Of a stretch of 6,016 nt of DNA, positions 1 through 4,423 are shown piece after piece (position 1 is the first letter of the stretch; each line of letters starts with the position of its first letter). The stretch is taken from NCBI GenBank assembly GCA_964366065.1, contig CAYISF010000036.1, positions 1 to 6,016 of the forward strand, read 5' to 3'. The stretch comes from JBAZYZ01 sp964366065. GTDB lineage: Bacteria > Patescibacteriota > Minisyncoccia > Phycocordibacterales > VMEP01. The translations under genes and the position numbers were made by a program. The notes below the pieces were generated by a model. The model was given only the letters and a program-made list of their open reading frames with translations. It searched no databases and had not been told where the DNA came from.

Positions 1-1127
1 TTTACTTCTTCGCGGTCATTGGCGTGCATTCTCAAAATACGCCCAATGCGCTCTTTGTTGCCGGTACGCGTATTTAAAACATACGAACCTGATTCAAGCG
101 TGCCGGAATAAACGCGGAAATAAGTGAGCTGGCCGACAAACGGATCGGCCTGGAGCTTAAAAGCCAGCGCGGCAAATGGCGCCTCGTCGGACGCGGGAAT
201 TTCAATCGGCTCATTGGTATTCGGGTCAACGCCCATAAGCGGCGGTATATCAAGAGGTGAGGGCAAGTAGTCCACAACTCCGTCCAATACCAGTTGAACG
301 CCCTTATTCTTCAAAGCCGAACCGCAAAATACCGGAAAAATCTTAAGTTGAATAGTCGCGGCGCGAAGAAGCGGCCTCAATTCTTCCATCGTAAATTTCT
401 TGCCCTCCAAATAGGCGTGCATGGCCTCATCGTTCGTTTCCACTATTTTTTCCACCAGTTCGTGGTGATATTTTTCCGTCGCGGCTTTCAAATTCTCGGG
501 AATTTCAATCTCCGCTACTTTTTCACCCTTCTCGCCTAGAAAGTGATACGCTTTCATCTTGAGCAAATCCACAACACCCTCATGTTTTTCCTCCTCGCCG
601 ATGGGAATCTGCATGCGGACGGCGTGCTTGGTCAGCCGGTCAAGAATAGTTTTAAAAGAATGCTCAAACGAGCCGCCGGTGCGGTCAAGCTTGTTCACGA
701 AACAAATGCGCGGCACCTTTGATTCGTCGGCATAGCGCCAGTTGGTCTCCGATTGCGGCTCCACTCCGGCCACGCCGTCAAATACGACAACTGCGCCGTC
801 CAAAACACGGAGCGAGCGCTTCACTTCAATCGTAAAATCAATGTGCCCCGGCGTGTCAATAATATTGAAGCGGAATTTTTTGTCTTTGTCCCCCGCCGAA
901 TAAGTCGGTGTCCAGAAACAAGTCGTGGCCGCCGAAGTAATGGTAATGCCGCGCTCGCGTTCCTGTTCCATCCAGTCCATGACGGTATCGCCCTCGTGCA
1001 CTTCGCCGATTTTGTGCGACACTCCGGTGTAAAAAAGCACCCGCTCGGTCGTGGTGGTCTTGCCCGCGTCAATGTGGGCGATAATGCCGAAGTTGCGAAC
1101 TTTTTCTAAGGGGTAATCACGATTCAT
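1..1127 (-). CDS. fusA: Translation elongation factor G (EF-G), 5' half
   Basis: EF-G is the cytoplasmic GTPase that moves tRNAs and mRNA through the ribosome and helps recycle ribosomes. About 375 of the usual ~700 residues are visible; the C-terminal half lies beyond the left edge. Reading from ATG at 1127, the G-domain motifs are in order: P-loop AHIDAGKTT (residues 17-25), switch I RGITI (59-63), DTPGH (91-95), NKLD (145-148) and a later CGSAL. The start of domain II (PFAALAFKLQADPFVGQLTYFRVYSG) follows. The segment FTIEVKRSLRVLDGAV has Lys103 where Glu is usual in the family; this looks like ordinary variation. It is the third gene of an rpsL-rpsG-fusA operon, but an unusually long 392-bp gap separates it from rpsG. 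The start is fixed by the family N-terminus (MNRDYPLEKVRN). No convincing Shine-Dalgarno precedes it. Confidence 0.98.
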   Translation of the reverse strand, partial: MNRDYPLEKVRNFGIIAHIDAGKTTTTERVLFYTGVSHKIGEVHEGDTVMDWMEQERERGITITSAATTCFWTPTYSAGDKDKKFRFNIIDTPGHIDFTIEVKRSLRVLDGAVVVFDGVAGVEPQSETNWRYADESKVPRICFVNKLDRTGGSFEHSFKTILDRLTKHAVRMQIPIGEEEKHEGVVDLLKMKAYHFLGEKGEKVAEIEIPENLKAATEKYHHELVEKIVETNDEAMHAYLEGKKFTMEELRPLLRAATIQLKIFPVFCGSALKNKGVQLVLDGVVDYLPSPLDIPPLMGVDPNTNEPIEIPASDEAPFAALAFKLQADPFVGQLTYFRVYSGTLESGSYVLNTRTGNKERIGRILRMHANDREEV

Positions 1128-1180
1128 ATACTCGAAAATTACAAAATAATGTTAGCGCACATTGATGCGACGAAGGGGGT

Positions 1181-1271
1181 CGGGGAAACTGTAGTTTCCC
1201 CGCGGAGGAAAACAGCGAGCGAAGCGAGAGTTAGAAACCGTGGGTTTCTAAGGAGTCCCGCATCGCGGGAC
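1181..1271. repeat. Cluster of three tandem hairpins in the fusA leader
   Basis: Three perfect inverted repeats lie in 91 bp. The first is a 10-bp arm CGGGGAAACT (1181-1190) against 1193-1202, with a 2-base centre. The second is TTAGAAACC (1231-1239) against GGTTTCTAA (1243-1251), loop GTG. The third is GTCCCGC (1255-1261) against GCGGGAC (1265-1271), loop ATC. Between the first two is GCGAGCGAAGCGAG-type low-complexity sequence. The block starts where homology to the fusA relic breaks off, so it looks like an insertion, perhaps a dispersed palindromic repeat of this genome. None of the hairpins is followed by a T tract on the minus strand, so they are poor candidates for fusA terminators. 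They may affect mRNA stability or processing. Confidence 0.7.
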
Positions 1272-1273
1272 GA

Positions 1274-1336
1274 CGCGTCTTTGTGGGCGATAATTCCGAT
1301 ATTTCTTACTTTTTCCAGCGGATAATCTCTGTTCAT
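1274..1336 (-). pseudogene. Relic of a second fusA 5' end (21 codons)
   Basis: Reading leftward from ATG at 1336, the first 21 codons give MNRDYPLEKVRN then IGIIAHKDA. This matches the N-terminus of the real fusA (1127-1065) at 19 of 21 residues. By hand alignment the DNA matches at 48 of 63 positions. Nine codons differ synonymously and only two change the residue (Phe13 to Ile, Ile19 to Lys). Homology stops just before the P-loop GKTT, where a hairpin-rich element begins. The frame stays open for 65 codons and ends at 1139, 11 bases before the fusA ATG. The excess of synonymous change means the copy diverged while still under protein-level selection, so it is not a recent tandem duplication. 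It cannot bind GTP because the P-loop is missing. It may be the remnant of a replaced or lost second fusA; a retained leader-peptide role is possible but unproven. Confidence 0.8.
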
Positions 1337-1346
1337 TTTTGTATTA

Positions 1347-1416
1347 GCAATTTGTATTTACGTCCGAGTAAACCTTTACCTTTGAAAAGTTTTGCACTTT
1401 GTATTTTCCGCCCGAG
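1347..1416. repeat. Pair of ~22-bp imperfect direct repeats
   Basis: The segment 1347-1368 (beginning GCAATTTGTATTT, ending CCGAG) recurs at 1394-1416 (beginning GCACTTTGTATTT, ending CCGAG). About 19 of 23 positions match, with one gap. The pair lies in the rpsG-fusA gap between the fusA relic and the MITE-like element. No coding content is recognised. They may be decayed copies of a short dispersed repeat. Confidence 0.45.
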
Positions 1417-1419
1417 CGA

Positions 1420-1510
1420 GGATGTATTTTTTAAAACATTGCGGAGCGCGACGGCGCGAGCATAACAAAAATTCAGTAGAATTTTATGTGCGTTTTCAAA
1501 AAATACATCC
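1420..1510. mobile_element. MITE-like inverted-repeat element
   Basis: The 91-bp segment begins with GGATGTATTTTTT (1420-1432) and ends with its exact reverse complement (1498-1510), a 13-bp perfect terminal inverted repeat. The match continues for five more base pairs (1433-1437 with 1492-1496) after a single bulged C at 1497. The hexamer GAGCGA stands immediately outside both ends (1414-1419 and 1511-1516), as a target-site duplication would. The core has a GC-rich stretch and a smaller hairpin, AAAATTC (1468-1474) with GAATTTT (1479-1485). There is no transposase gene, so movement would need help in trans. Caution: GAGCGA-type sequence is also present elsewhere in this gap, so the duplication could be chance. 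It begins 10 bp downstream of the rpsG stop and could simply be an mRNA 3' structure. Confidence 0.4.
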
Positions 1511-1519
1511 GAGCGACTT

Positions 1520-1990
1520 TTACCATGTGAAGTGCGCGAAGGCCTTGTTGGCTTCGGCCATGCGGTGCGTATCTTCTTTCTTTTTAATAGCCGCGCCTTC
1601 GTTTTTGGAAGCGGCAATCAGTTCGTCAGCGAGCTTCTTCGCCATCGGAGCTCCTTTTTTGCCCGCTGCCGCGGCTATAATCCACCTAAAAGCGAGAGAC
1701 ATTTTACGCTCCGGACGCACTTCGCGAGGCACCTGATAGTTGGCCCCGCCAATACGCCTTGAACGCACTTCCATTGCGGGGCTGGTATTTTTTATGGCCA
1801 AGTCAAACACTTCCAGGGGGTTTGGATTCTTGGTTTTTTCTTTAATTATGTCAAAAGCGCCGTAAACAACCTTCCGGGCGGTATTTTTCTTGCCGCTATC
1901 CATAATGTAGTTGATGAATTTCCCGACCTTAACAGAATTATATGAAAGGTCCGGCTTGGCAATATTTCTGTTTTTAATCTTGCGTCTCAT
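1520..1990 (-). CDS. rpsG: 30S ribosomal protein S7
   Basis: S7 is a primary 16S rRNA binder that nucleates the head of the 30S subunit and lines the E site. The 156-residue product has the usual family length. It carries the S7 signatures: the N-terminal basic arm (MRRKIKNRNI), KFINYIMDSGKK, the SRRIGGANYQVPREVRP segment (about residues 78-93), the FRWII helix, and the C-terminal HRMAEANKAFAHFTW. It lies 97 bp downstream of rpsL on the same strand and upstream of fusA, the classic str operon order. In model bacteria S7 autoregulates this operon by binding the rpsL-rpsG intercistronic RNA. Here that gap contains an AT-rich tandem repeat and a hairpin but no obvious mimic of the 16S site. The start at 1990 is set by the conserved N-terminus; there is no clear Shine-Dalgarno. 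Stop is TAA. Confidence 0.98.
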   Translation of the reverse strand: MRRKIKNRNIAKPDLSYNSVKVGKFINYIMDSGKKNTARKVVYGAFDIIKEKTKNPNPLEVFDLAIKNTSPAMEVRSRRIGGANYQVPREVRPERKMSLAFRWIIAAAAGKKGAPMAKKLADELIAASKNEGAAIKKKEDTHRMAEANKAFAHFTW

Positions 1991-2001
1991 AGATAGTTGT
2001 T

Positions 2002-2055
2002 TAAGTTGAAAAAGTTTTATAAGTTGAATAAGTTTTCTTTTTTTTGAAACTTATT
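2002..2055. repeat. 18-bp tandem repeat and hairpin between rpsL and rpsG
   Basis: Two adjacent 18-bp units, 2002-2019 and 2020-2037, share 16 of 18 bases (core TAAGTTGAA then AAGTTTT). The end of the second unit also forms a 9-bp perfect inverted repeat, AATAAGTTT (2027-2035) with AAACTTATT (2047-2055). The string ACTTATTGAAC then recurs at 2049-2059 and 2074-2084. The AT-rich stem would be weak in RNA. It occupies the position where S7 feedback sites occur in other bacteria, but no further resemblance is visible. Confidence 0.5.
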
Positions 2056-2087
2056 GAACTAAAGCGAGGCGTGACTTATTGAACATA

Positions 2088-2507
2088 TTACTTAACTGCC
2101 TTGGGTCTCTTGGCCCCATATTGACTGCGCCCTTGCTTGCGGTTTTCCACGCCGGAAGCATCTAGGCGTCCCCGGACAATGTGGTAGCGCACGCCAGCCA
2201 GGTCTTTCACGCGGCCGCCGCGAATGATTACAACTGCGTGTTCCTGCAGATTATGCTTAATCCCCGGTATGTAAGCGGTCACTTCCATGCCATTAGTGAG
2301 GCGCACGCGGGCGATTTTACGAAGAGCGGAGTTCGGCTTTTTTGGCGTGGTGGTGGTCACTTTGGTGCAAACGCCGCGCTTAAAAGGAGAGGGGTAGTAT
2401 TTGGGGTGATTCTTAATAGCATTAAAACCGCGGGCCAGTGCTACCGCTTTTGAGCGCTTTGTTACTTTTTTTCGGCCCCGGCGGGCTAATTGATTCGTTG
2501 TGGGCAT
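2088..2507 (-). CDS. rpsL: 30S ribosomal protein S12
   Basis: S12 sits at the decoding centre of the 30S subunit and affects tRNA selection and streptomycin sensitivity. The 139-residue product shows the hallmark blocks KRGVCTKV (43-50), TTTPKKPNSALRK (52-64), HNLQEHAVVIIRGGRVKDL (85-103) and RKQGRSQYG near the C-terminus. It is about 15 residues longer than the E. coli protein, through an expanded N-terminal arm between the NQL motif and KRGVCT (about residues 20-42). The two lysines of PKKPNS, associated with streptomycin sensitivity, are intact (56-57). The normally conserved Pro of KDLPGVRYH is Ala104 here. It is the first gene of the str operon, with a ~200-nt leader and a predicted promoter at 2717-2745. 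There is no Shine-Dalgarno just before the ATG. Stop is TAA. Confidence 0.98.
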   Translation of the reverse strand: MPTTNQLARRGRKKVTKRSKAVALARGFNAIKNHPKYYPSPFKRGVCTKVTTTTPKKPNSALRKIARVRLTNGMEVTAYIPGIKHNLQEHAVVIIRGGRVKDLAGVRYHIVRGRLDASGVENRKQGRSQYGAKRPKAVK

Positions 2508-2545
2508 GATTGATTTTTAAGGAGTAGACGACTATAAAAATCATC

Positions 2546-2651
2546 ATCCCTCCCCAGTTTCACATACTATCTTAACTTCCAATAAAATCCTATGCGAACA
2601 CTCCTTTCTTTGTTTTACCATTTAACCTAATCAGTAAAACTGGAGAGGGAT
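2546..2651 (-). promoter_or_regulatory. Long-range stem in the rpsL leader RNA
   Basis: Bases 2546-2560 and 2637-2651 pair over 15 positions around a 76-nt loop. The single DNA mismatch (C2553 with A2644) becomes a G-U pair when the minus strand is transcribed, so the stem is complete only in the sense RNA of rpsL. A competing 7-bp pairing is possible between 2558-2564 (TTTCACA) and 2652-2658 (TGTGAAA), which share three bases with the main stem on the 2558-2560 side. The 3' arm is followed by GATGATTTTT about 40 nt before the rpsL start. This layout would suit feedback control or attenuation of the str operon, but it matches no leader family that I recognise. Confidence 0.5.
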
Positions 2652-2716
2652 TGTGAAAATTATACTCACCACGTTCTTTAATTTTCAACAAAAAAACGCT
2701 TTCGCGCATTGGGCAC

Positions 2717-2745
2717 ACTATACCCGAACACTTATCAAAATGCAA
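2717..2745 (-). promoter_or_regulatory. Predicted sigma70-type promoter of the rpsL-rpsG-fusA operon
   Basis: On the minus strand a TTGCAT box (2745-2740) and a TATAGT box (2722-2717) are separated by exactly 17 bp. The -10 matches the consensus at five of six positions; the -35 is weaker. Transcription would start near 2710, giving a ~200-nt leader before rpsL. It lies just beyond the stop codon of the upstream M50 protease gene, so the ribosomal genes probably do not depend on read-through from it. Confidence 0.6.
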
Positions 2746-2752
2746 TCTTGTC

Positions 2753-3376
2753 TTAAAAACTCAGTCCGGTAAAAAGCTGATAGATAAAGGAGCTCAAATT
2801 TCCCACCACGGGACCTAAGAATACCGGAAGAAGGATGAGGAGAGCCAAAATAACGATAAGCAGATTTCTTTCGGCAAATTGTTCAATCGGGTAAAACCAG
2901 CGCGGGAAAAGCGCTAGAAGTATCTTGGAGCCGTCCAGGGGCGGAATGGGCAAGAGGTTGAATACTCCCAGCATGATATTTAAGAATACCACTTTCTCGG
3001 AGATAGCCAGAAAGGAAAGCGGGAGTCCGTCGGCAAAACGGATTAAAAGACCGAATACAAGCGCGATAAGAAAATTCATAGCCACGCCGGCGAGCGATAC
3101 GGAGAGTGTTCCCCACCGCTGGTTCTTCAGGTTATACGGATTGTAAGGCACGGGTTTGGCCCAACCGACCACCACACCAGAACCGGTAAGCATGAGAAGT
3201 GCCGGCAGTATGATGGAACCGAATAAATCAATGTGCGGAAGAGGATTCAAAGTGAGACGTCCGGCCAAACGCGCCGTCGGGTCACCGAGCATGTCAGCCG
3301 CCCAGCCGTGCGCGATTTCGTGCAGAATAACGGAGAAAATCAGTATAACGATGAAAAAAATTGTATCTAAAGGCAT
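2753..3376 (-). CDS. Site-2 protease family (M50) intramembrane metalloprotease
   Basis: This is a membrane-embedded zinc protease of peptidase family M50 (site-2 protease group), which cleaves transmembrane substrates, often anti-sigma factors or signal-peptide remnants. The 207 residues contain the zinc motif HEIAH (19-23) in the first membrane helix, SLAGVAMN (93-100) in a middle helix, and FNLLPIPPLDG (138-148) with Asp147 as the expected third zinc ligand. About five hydrophobic segments are visible: near residues 5-24, 52-70, 90-113, 122-140 and 168-196. There is no PDZ domain, so it belongs to the short form common in small genomes; the substrate cannot be inferred. It is divergent from rpmB and ends just upstream of the str operon promoter. 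The start at 3376 places HEIAH in the normal position; no Shine-Dalgarno is evident. Confidence 0.93.
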   Translation of the reverse strand: MPLDTIFFIVILIFSVILHEIAHGWAADMLGDPTARLAGRLTLNPLPHIDLFGSIILPALLMLTGSGVVVGWAKPVPYNPYNLKNQRWGTLSVSLAGVAMNFLIALVFGLLIRFADGLPLSFLAISEKVVFLNIMLGVFNLLPIPPLDGSKILLALFPRWFYPIEQFAERNLLIVILALLILLPVFLGPVVGNLSSFIYQLFTGLSF

Positions 3377-3454
3377 AAACTAACGGGTTTGCCCGAACAC
3401 TAAACACTGGTACCGCTTCTTATGTTTTGCTATTTATTTGGATAAAACAATCTG

Positions 3455-3463
3455 TTTATACCA
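3455..3463 (-). promoter_or_regulatory. Candidate extended -10 promoter for the M50 protease gene
   Basis: On the minus strand the sequence TGG followed by TATAAA (3463-3455) forms an extended -10 element. No good -35 lies 17 bp upstream (only TGAATA), which is tolerable for an extended -10. The start would fall near 3448, giving a ~70-nt leader before the ATG at 3376. The region is AT-rich, so a chance match is possible. Confidence 0.35.
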
Positions 3464-3530
3464 AAAATAACAAGATTATTCATAAGTATTGTTTGAAGAA
3501 GCAAAACTGTACCAGTGTCAGTGTGCGGAT

Positions 3531-3559
3531 TTGCCACTGCAATTCTTATATGGTAGCAT
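3531..3559 (+). promoter_or_regulatory. Predicted promoter of rpmB
   Basis: TTGCCA (3531-3536) and TAGCAT (3554-3559) are separated by 17 bp, and TGG immediately precedes the -10, giving an extended -10. The expected transcription start is about 3565-3567, only 3-5 bases before the rpmB ATG at 3570. That would make the message leaderless or nearly so, in keeping with the absence of any Shine-Dalgarno. Confidence 0.5.
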
Positions 3560-3569
3560 ACGAAACACT

Positions 3570-3770
3570 ATGGCTAAAGTGTGCACCACATGTAATAAAG
3601 GAACCAAGGTCGCCGGAGGTTATAGCAACCGCACCCGCGCCACCAAATTCACCCCGACAGGAATGGTACGCAAGTATCCTAATTTGCAGTGGGCCAAGCT
3701 CCCCGAAGGCGGCCGTGTCAAAATCTGCACCCGTTGTCTTAAGGCAAACAAGCAGCTCACGATAAAATAA
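3570..3770 (+). CDS. rpmB: 50S ribosomal protein L28, zinc-ribbon type
   Basis: L28 is a small 50S subunit protein near the E-site region. The 66-residue product starts MAKVCTTCNKGTKVAG and has the L28 pattern of a CxxC near the N-terminus (Cys5, Cys8), RTRATK, a WAKLPEGGRVKICTRC block, and a second CxxC (Cys53, Cys56). The four cysteines define the zinc-binding (C+) form. The frame is open further upstream to 3489 with non-ATG starts, but the family N-terminus and the predicted promoter at 3531-3559 both favour ATG 3570. The gene stands alone, divergent from the M50 protease and followed by a terminator. The code is ordinary and the stop is TAA. Confidence 0.95.
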   Translation: MAKVCTTCNKGTKVAGGYSNRTRATKFTPTGMVRKYPNLQWAKLPEGGRVKICTRCLKANKQLTIK

Positions 3771-3803
3771 CTAACAACCTACGACTAACAACAGCCGGTA
3801 AAT

Positions 3804-3827
3804 CCGGCCCCAAGCCGGTTTTTGTTT
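3804..3827 (+). terminator. Rho-independent terminator of rpmB
   Basis: CCGGC (3804-3808) pairs with GCCGG (3814-3818) around the loop CCCAA, followed at once by TTTTTGTTT (3819-3827). The stem is short but GC-rich and sits 33 bp after the rpmB stop. An upstream GCCGG (3794-3798) could instead pair with the same CCGGC, giving a mutually exclusive hairpin. Confidence 0.7.
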
Positions 3828-3854
3828 GACTTATCACTAAATAAGAATTAGAGT
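3826..3854 (+). promoter_or_regulatory. Predicted promoter of the 135-aa ORF
   Basis: TTGACT (3826-3831) and TAGAGT (3849-3854) are 17 bp apart. The -35 matches the consensus at five of six positions, the -10 at four of six. It overlaps the T tract of the rpmB terminator and would give a leader of about 48 nt before the ATG at 3909, enough for the ribosome-binding site seen there. Confidence 0.45.
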
Positions 3855-3899
3855 TTTCCCAGAAAGTAGAGATGTTCCGTAGTCAACCTTGAATGTCAC

Positions 3900-3904
3900 G
3901 GAGG
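3900..3904 (+). promoter_or_regulatory. Shine-Dalgarno site GGAGG of the 135-aa ORF
   Basis: GGAGG ends four bases before ATG 3909. It is the only strong Shine-Dalgarno seen before any gene start in this window. It supports 3909 as the start, although the spacing is shorter than usual. An AGGA lies 10 bases before the in-frame ATG at 3996 and is the main alternative. Confidence 0.55.
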
Positions 3905-3908
3905 ACTT

Positions 3909-4316
3909 ATGATACACCTGATTCAGGGAGTTTTATTTCAGAAAGTTTCAAAAAACAGGCTTGCTTTTTCTCGTGTTACCCAGGAACCGTTTCTTATGCT
4001 GAGGTGTGTCATCGTACATAGCATGTACATGGGCATGTTCGGTCCCGATCCAAACCCCCCGGGAAAAAGTGTTTTAGCCGGCAGAATGAATGACCACTAC
4101 GGCAATTCAATCCTGACTGACATTAAGATTACCGACAGCGAGTTGTCGTTTACCAAGAAGTATGACCACCGCGAAGACCTCATCTACTATAAGTTTCGTA
4201 AGCAGGAAGATGGGACTTGGAAGGGTGCCTACAAAGGCAAGGCAACGGGCCATGGCAAAAGCCGGTGCATATTAACTTCCGTTTCGCCCAGCTTCACCGC
4301 GGGCATGGTATTTTAA
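3909..4316 (+). CDS. Unrecognised 135-aa protein
   Basis: I do not recognise this protein and assign no function. Residues 1-38 are basic and mildly hydrophobic without a clear signal peptide. From about residue 39 the character changes: MYMGMFGPDPNPPG, then a polar stretch (LAGRMNDHYGNSILTDIKITDSELSFTKKY) with alternating residues that suggest beta strands. A glycine- and lysine-rich segment follows (DGTWKGAYKGKATGHGKSRC, about 101-120), which resembles a small beta-barrel or beta-sandwich repeat. Several in-frame ATGs (residues 30, 39, 41, 43) mean the real start could be later; the GGAGG before 3909 favours the longest form. The ORF is bracketed by its own promoter and a strong terminator, so it is probably a real monocistronic gene. 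There are no catalytic motifs that I can name. Confidence 0.65.
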   Translation: MIHLIQGVLFQKVSKNRLAFSRVTQEPFLMLRCVIVHSMYMGMFGPDPNPPGKSVLAGRMNDHYGNSILTDIKITDSELSFTKKYDHREDLIYYKFRKQEDGTWKGAYKGKATGHGKSRCILTSVSPSFTAGMVF

Positions 4317-4334
4317 CGCCCTCATTCAGTTCCT

Positions 4335-4360
4335 AAGCCCGCGCACCCGCGGGCTTTTTT
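4335..4360 (+). terminator. Rho-independent terminator of the 135-aa ORF
   Basis: AAGCCCGCG (4335-4343) pairs perfectly with CGCGGGCTT (4348-4356) around the loop CACC, followed by a T run to 4360 and then CTTTTCT. The hairpin starts 18 bp after the ORF stop. This is the strongest terminator in the window and supports the upstream ORF being transcribed. Confidence 0.9.
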
Positions 4361-4369
4361 CTTTTCTCC

Positions 4370-4409
4370 CCACCTATTCGCTTATTCGTACGAATAAGCG
4401 AATAGGTGG
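4370..4409. repeat. Perfect 40-bp palindrome between convergent genes
   Basis: Every base from 4370 to 4389 is complementary to its partner from 4409 to 4390, with no spacer and no mismatch. Each half contains ATTCG twice (4376-4380 and 4384-4388). It lies between the plus-strand terminator and the stop of the minus-strand MBL gene (4424). Neither side of the hairpin has an adjacent T run in the minus-strand direction, so it is not a canonical terminator for the MBL gene. It could still stop transcription or stabilise the 3' end, or be a protein-binding or cruciform site. Confidence 0.9.
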
Positions 4410-4423
4410 TTATTTGTTAAAGA

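Noticed and set aside
753..1109. A plus-strand open frame antisense to the start of fusA
   Set aside because: It lies wholly within the conserved EF-G G domain and is explained by its codon pattern.
1128..1180. A possible internal promoter directly before fusA (CATTAT-like -10)
   Set aside because: No acceptable -35 lies at the right distance, and the match is no better than expected in AT-rich sequence.
1392..1762. Long plus-strand open frames across rpsG and its downstream flank
   Set aside because: They are antisense shadows of a certain ribosomal gene and have no family resemblance or start signals.
2425..2547. A 41-codon leader ORF beginning ATGATG after GGGGAGGG and overlapping rpsL out of frame
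   Set aside because: The purine run is only 0-5 bases from the ATGs, most of the frame is a shadow of rpsL, and the product is featureless. The purine run is better explained as one arm of the leader stem.
3489..3569. An upstream in-frame extension of rpmB from a TTG codon
   Set aside because: L28 proteins begin at MAKVC, and the predicted promoter lies inside this extension.
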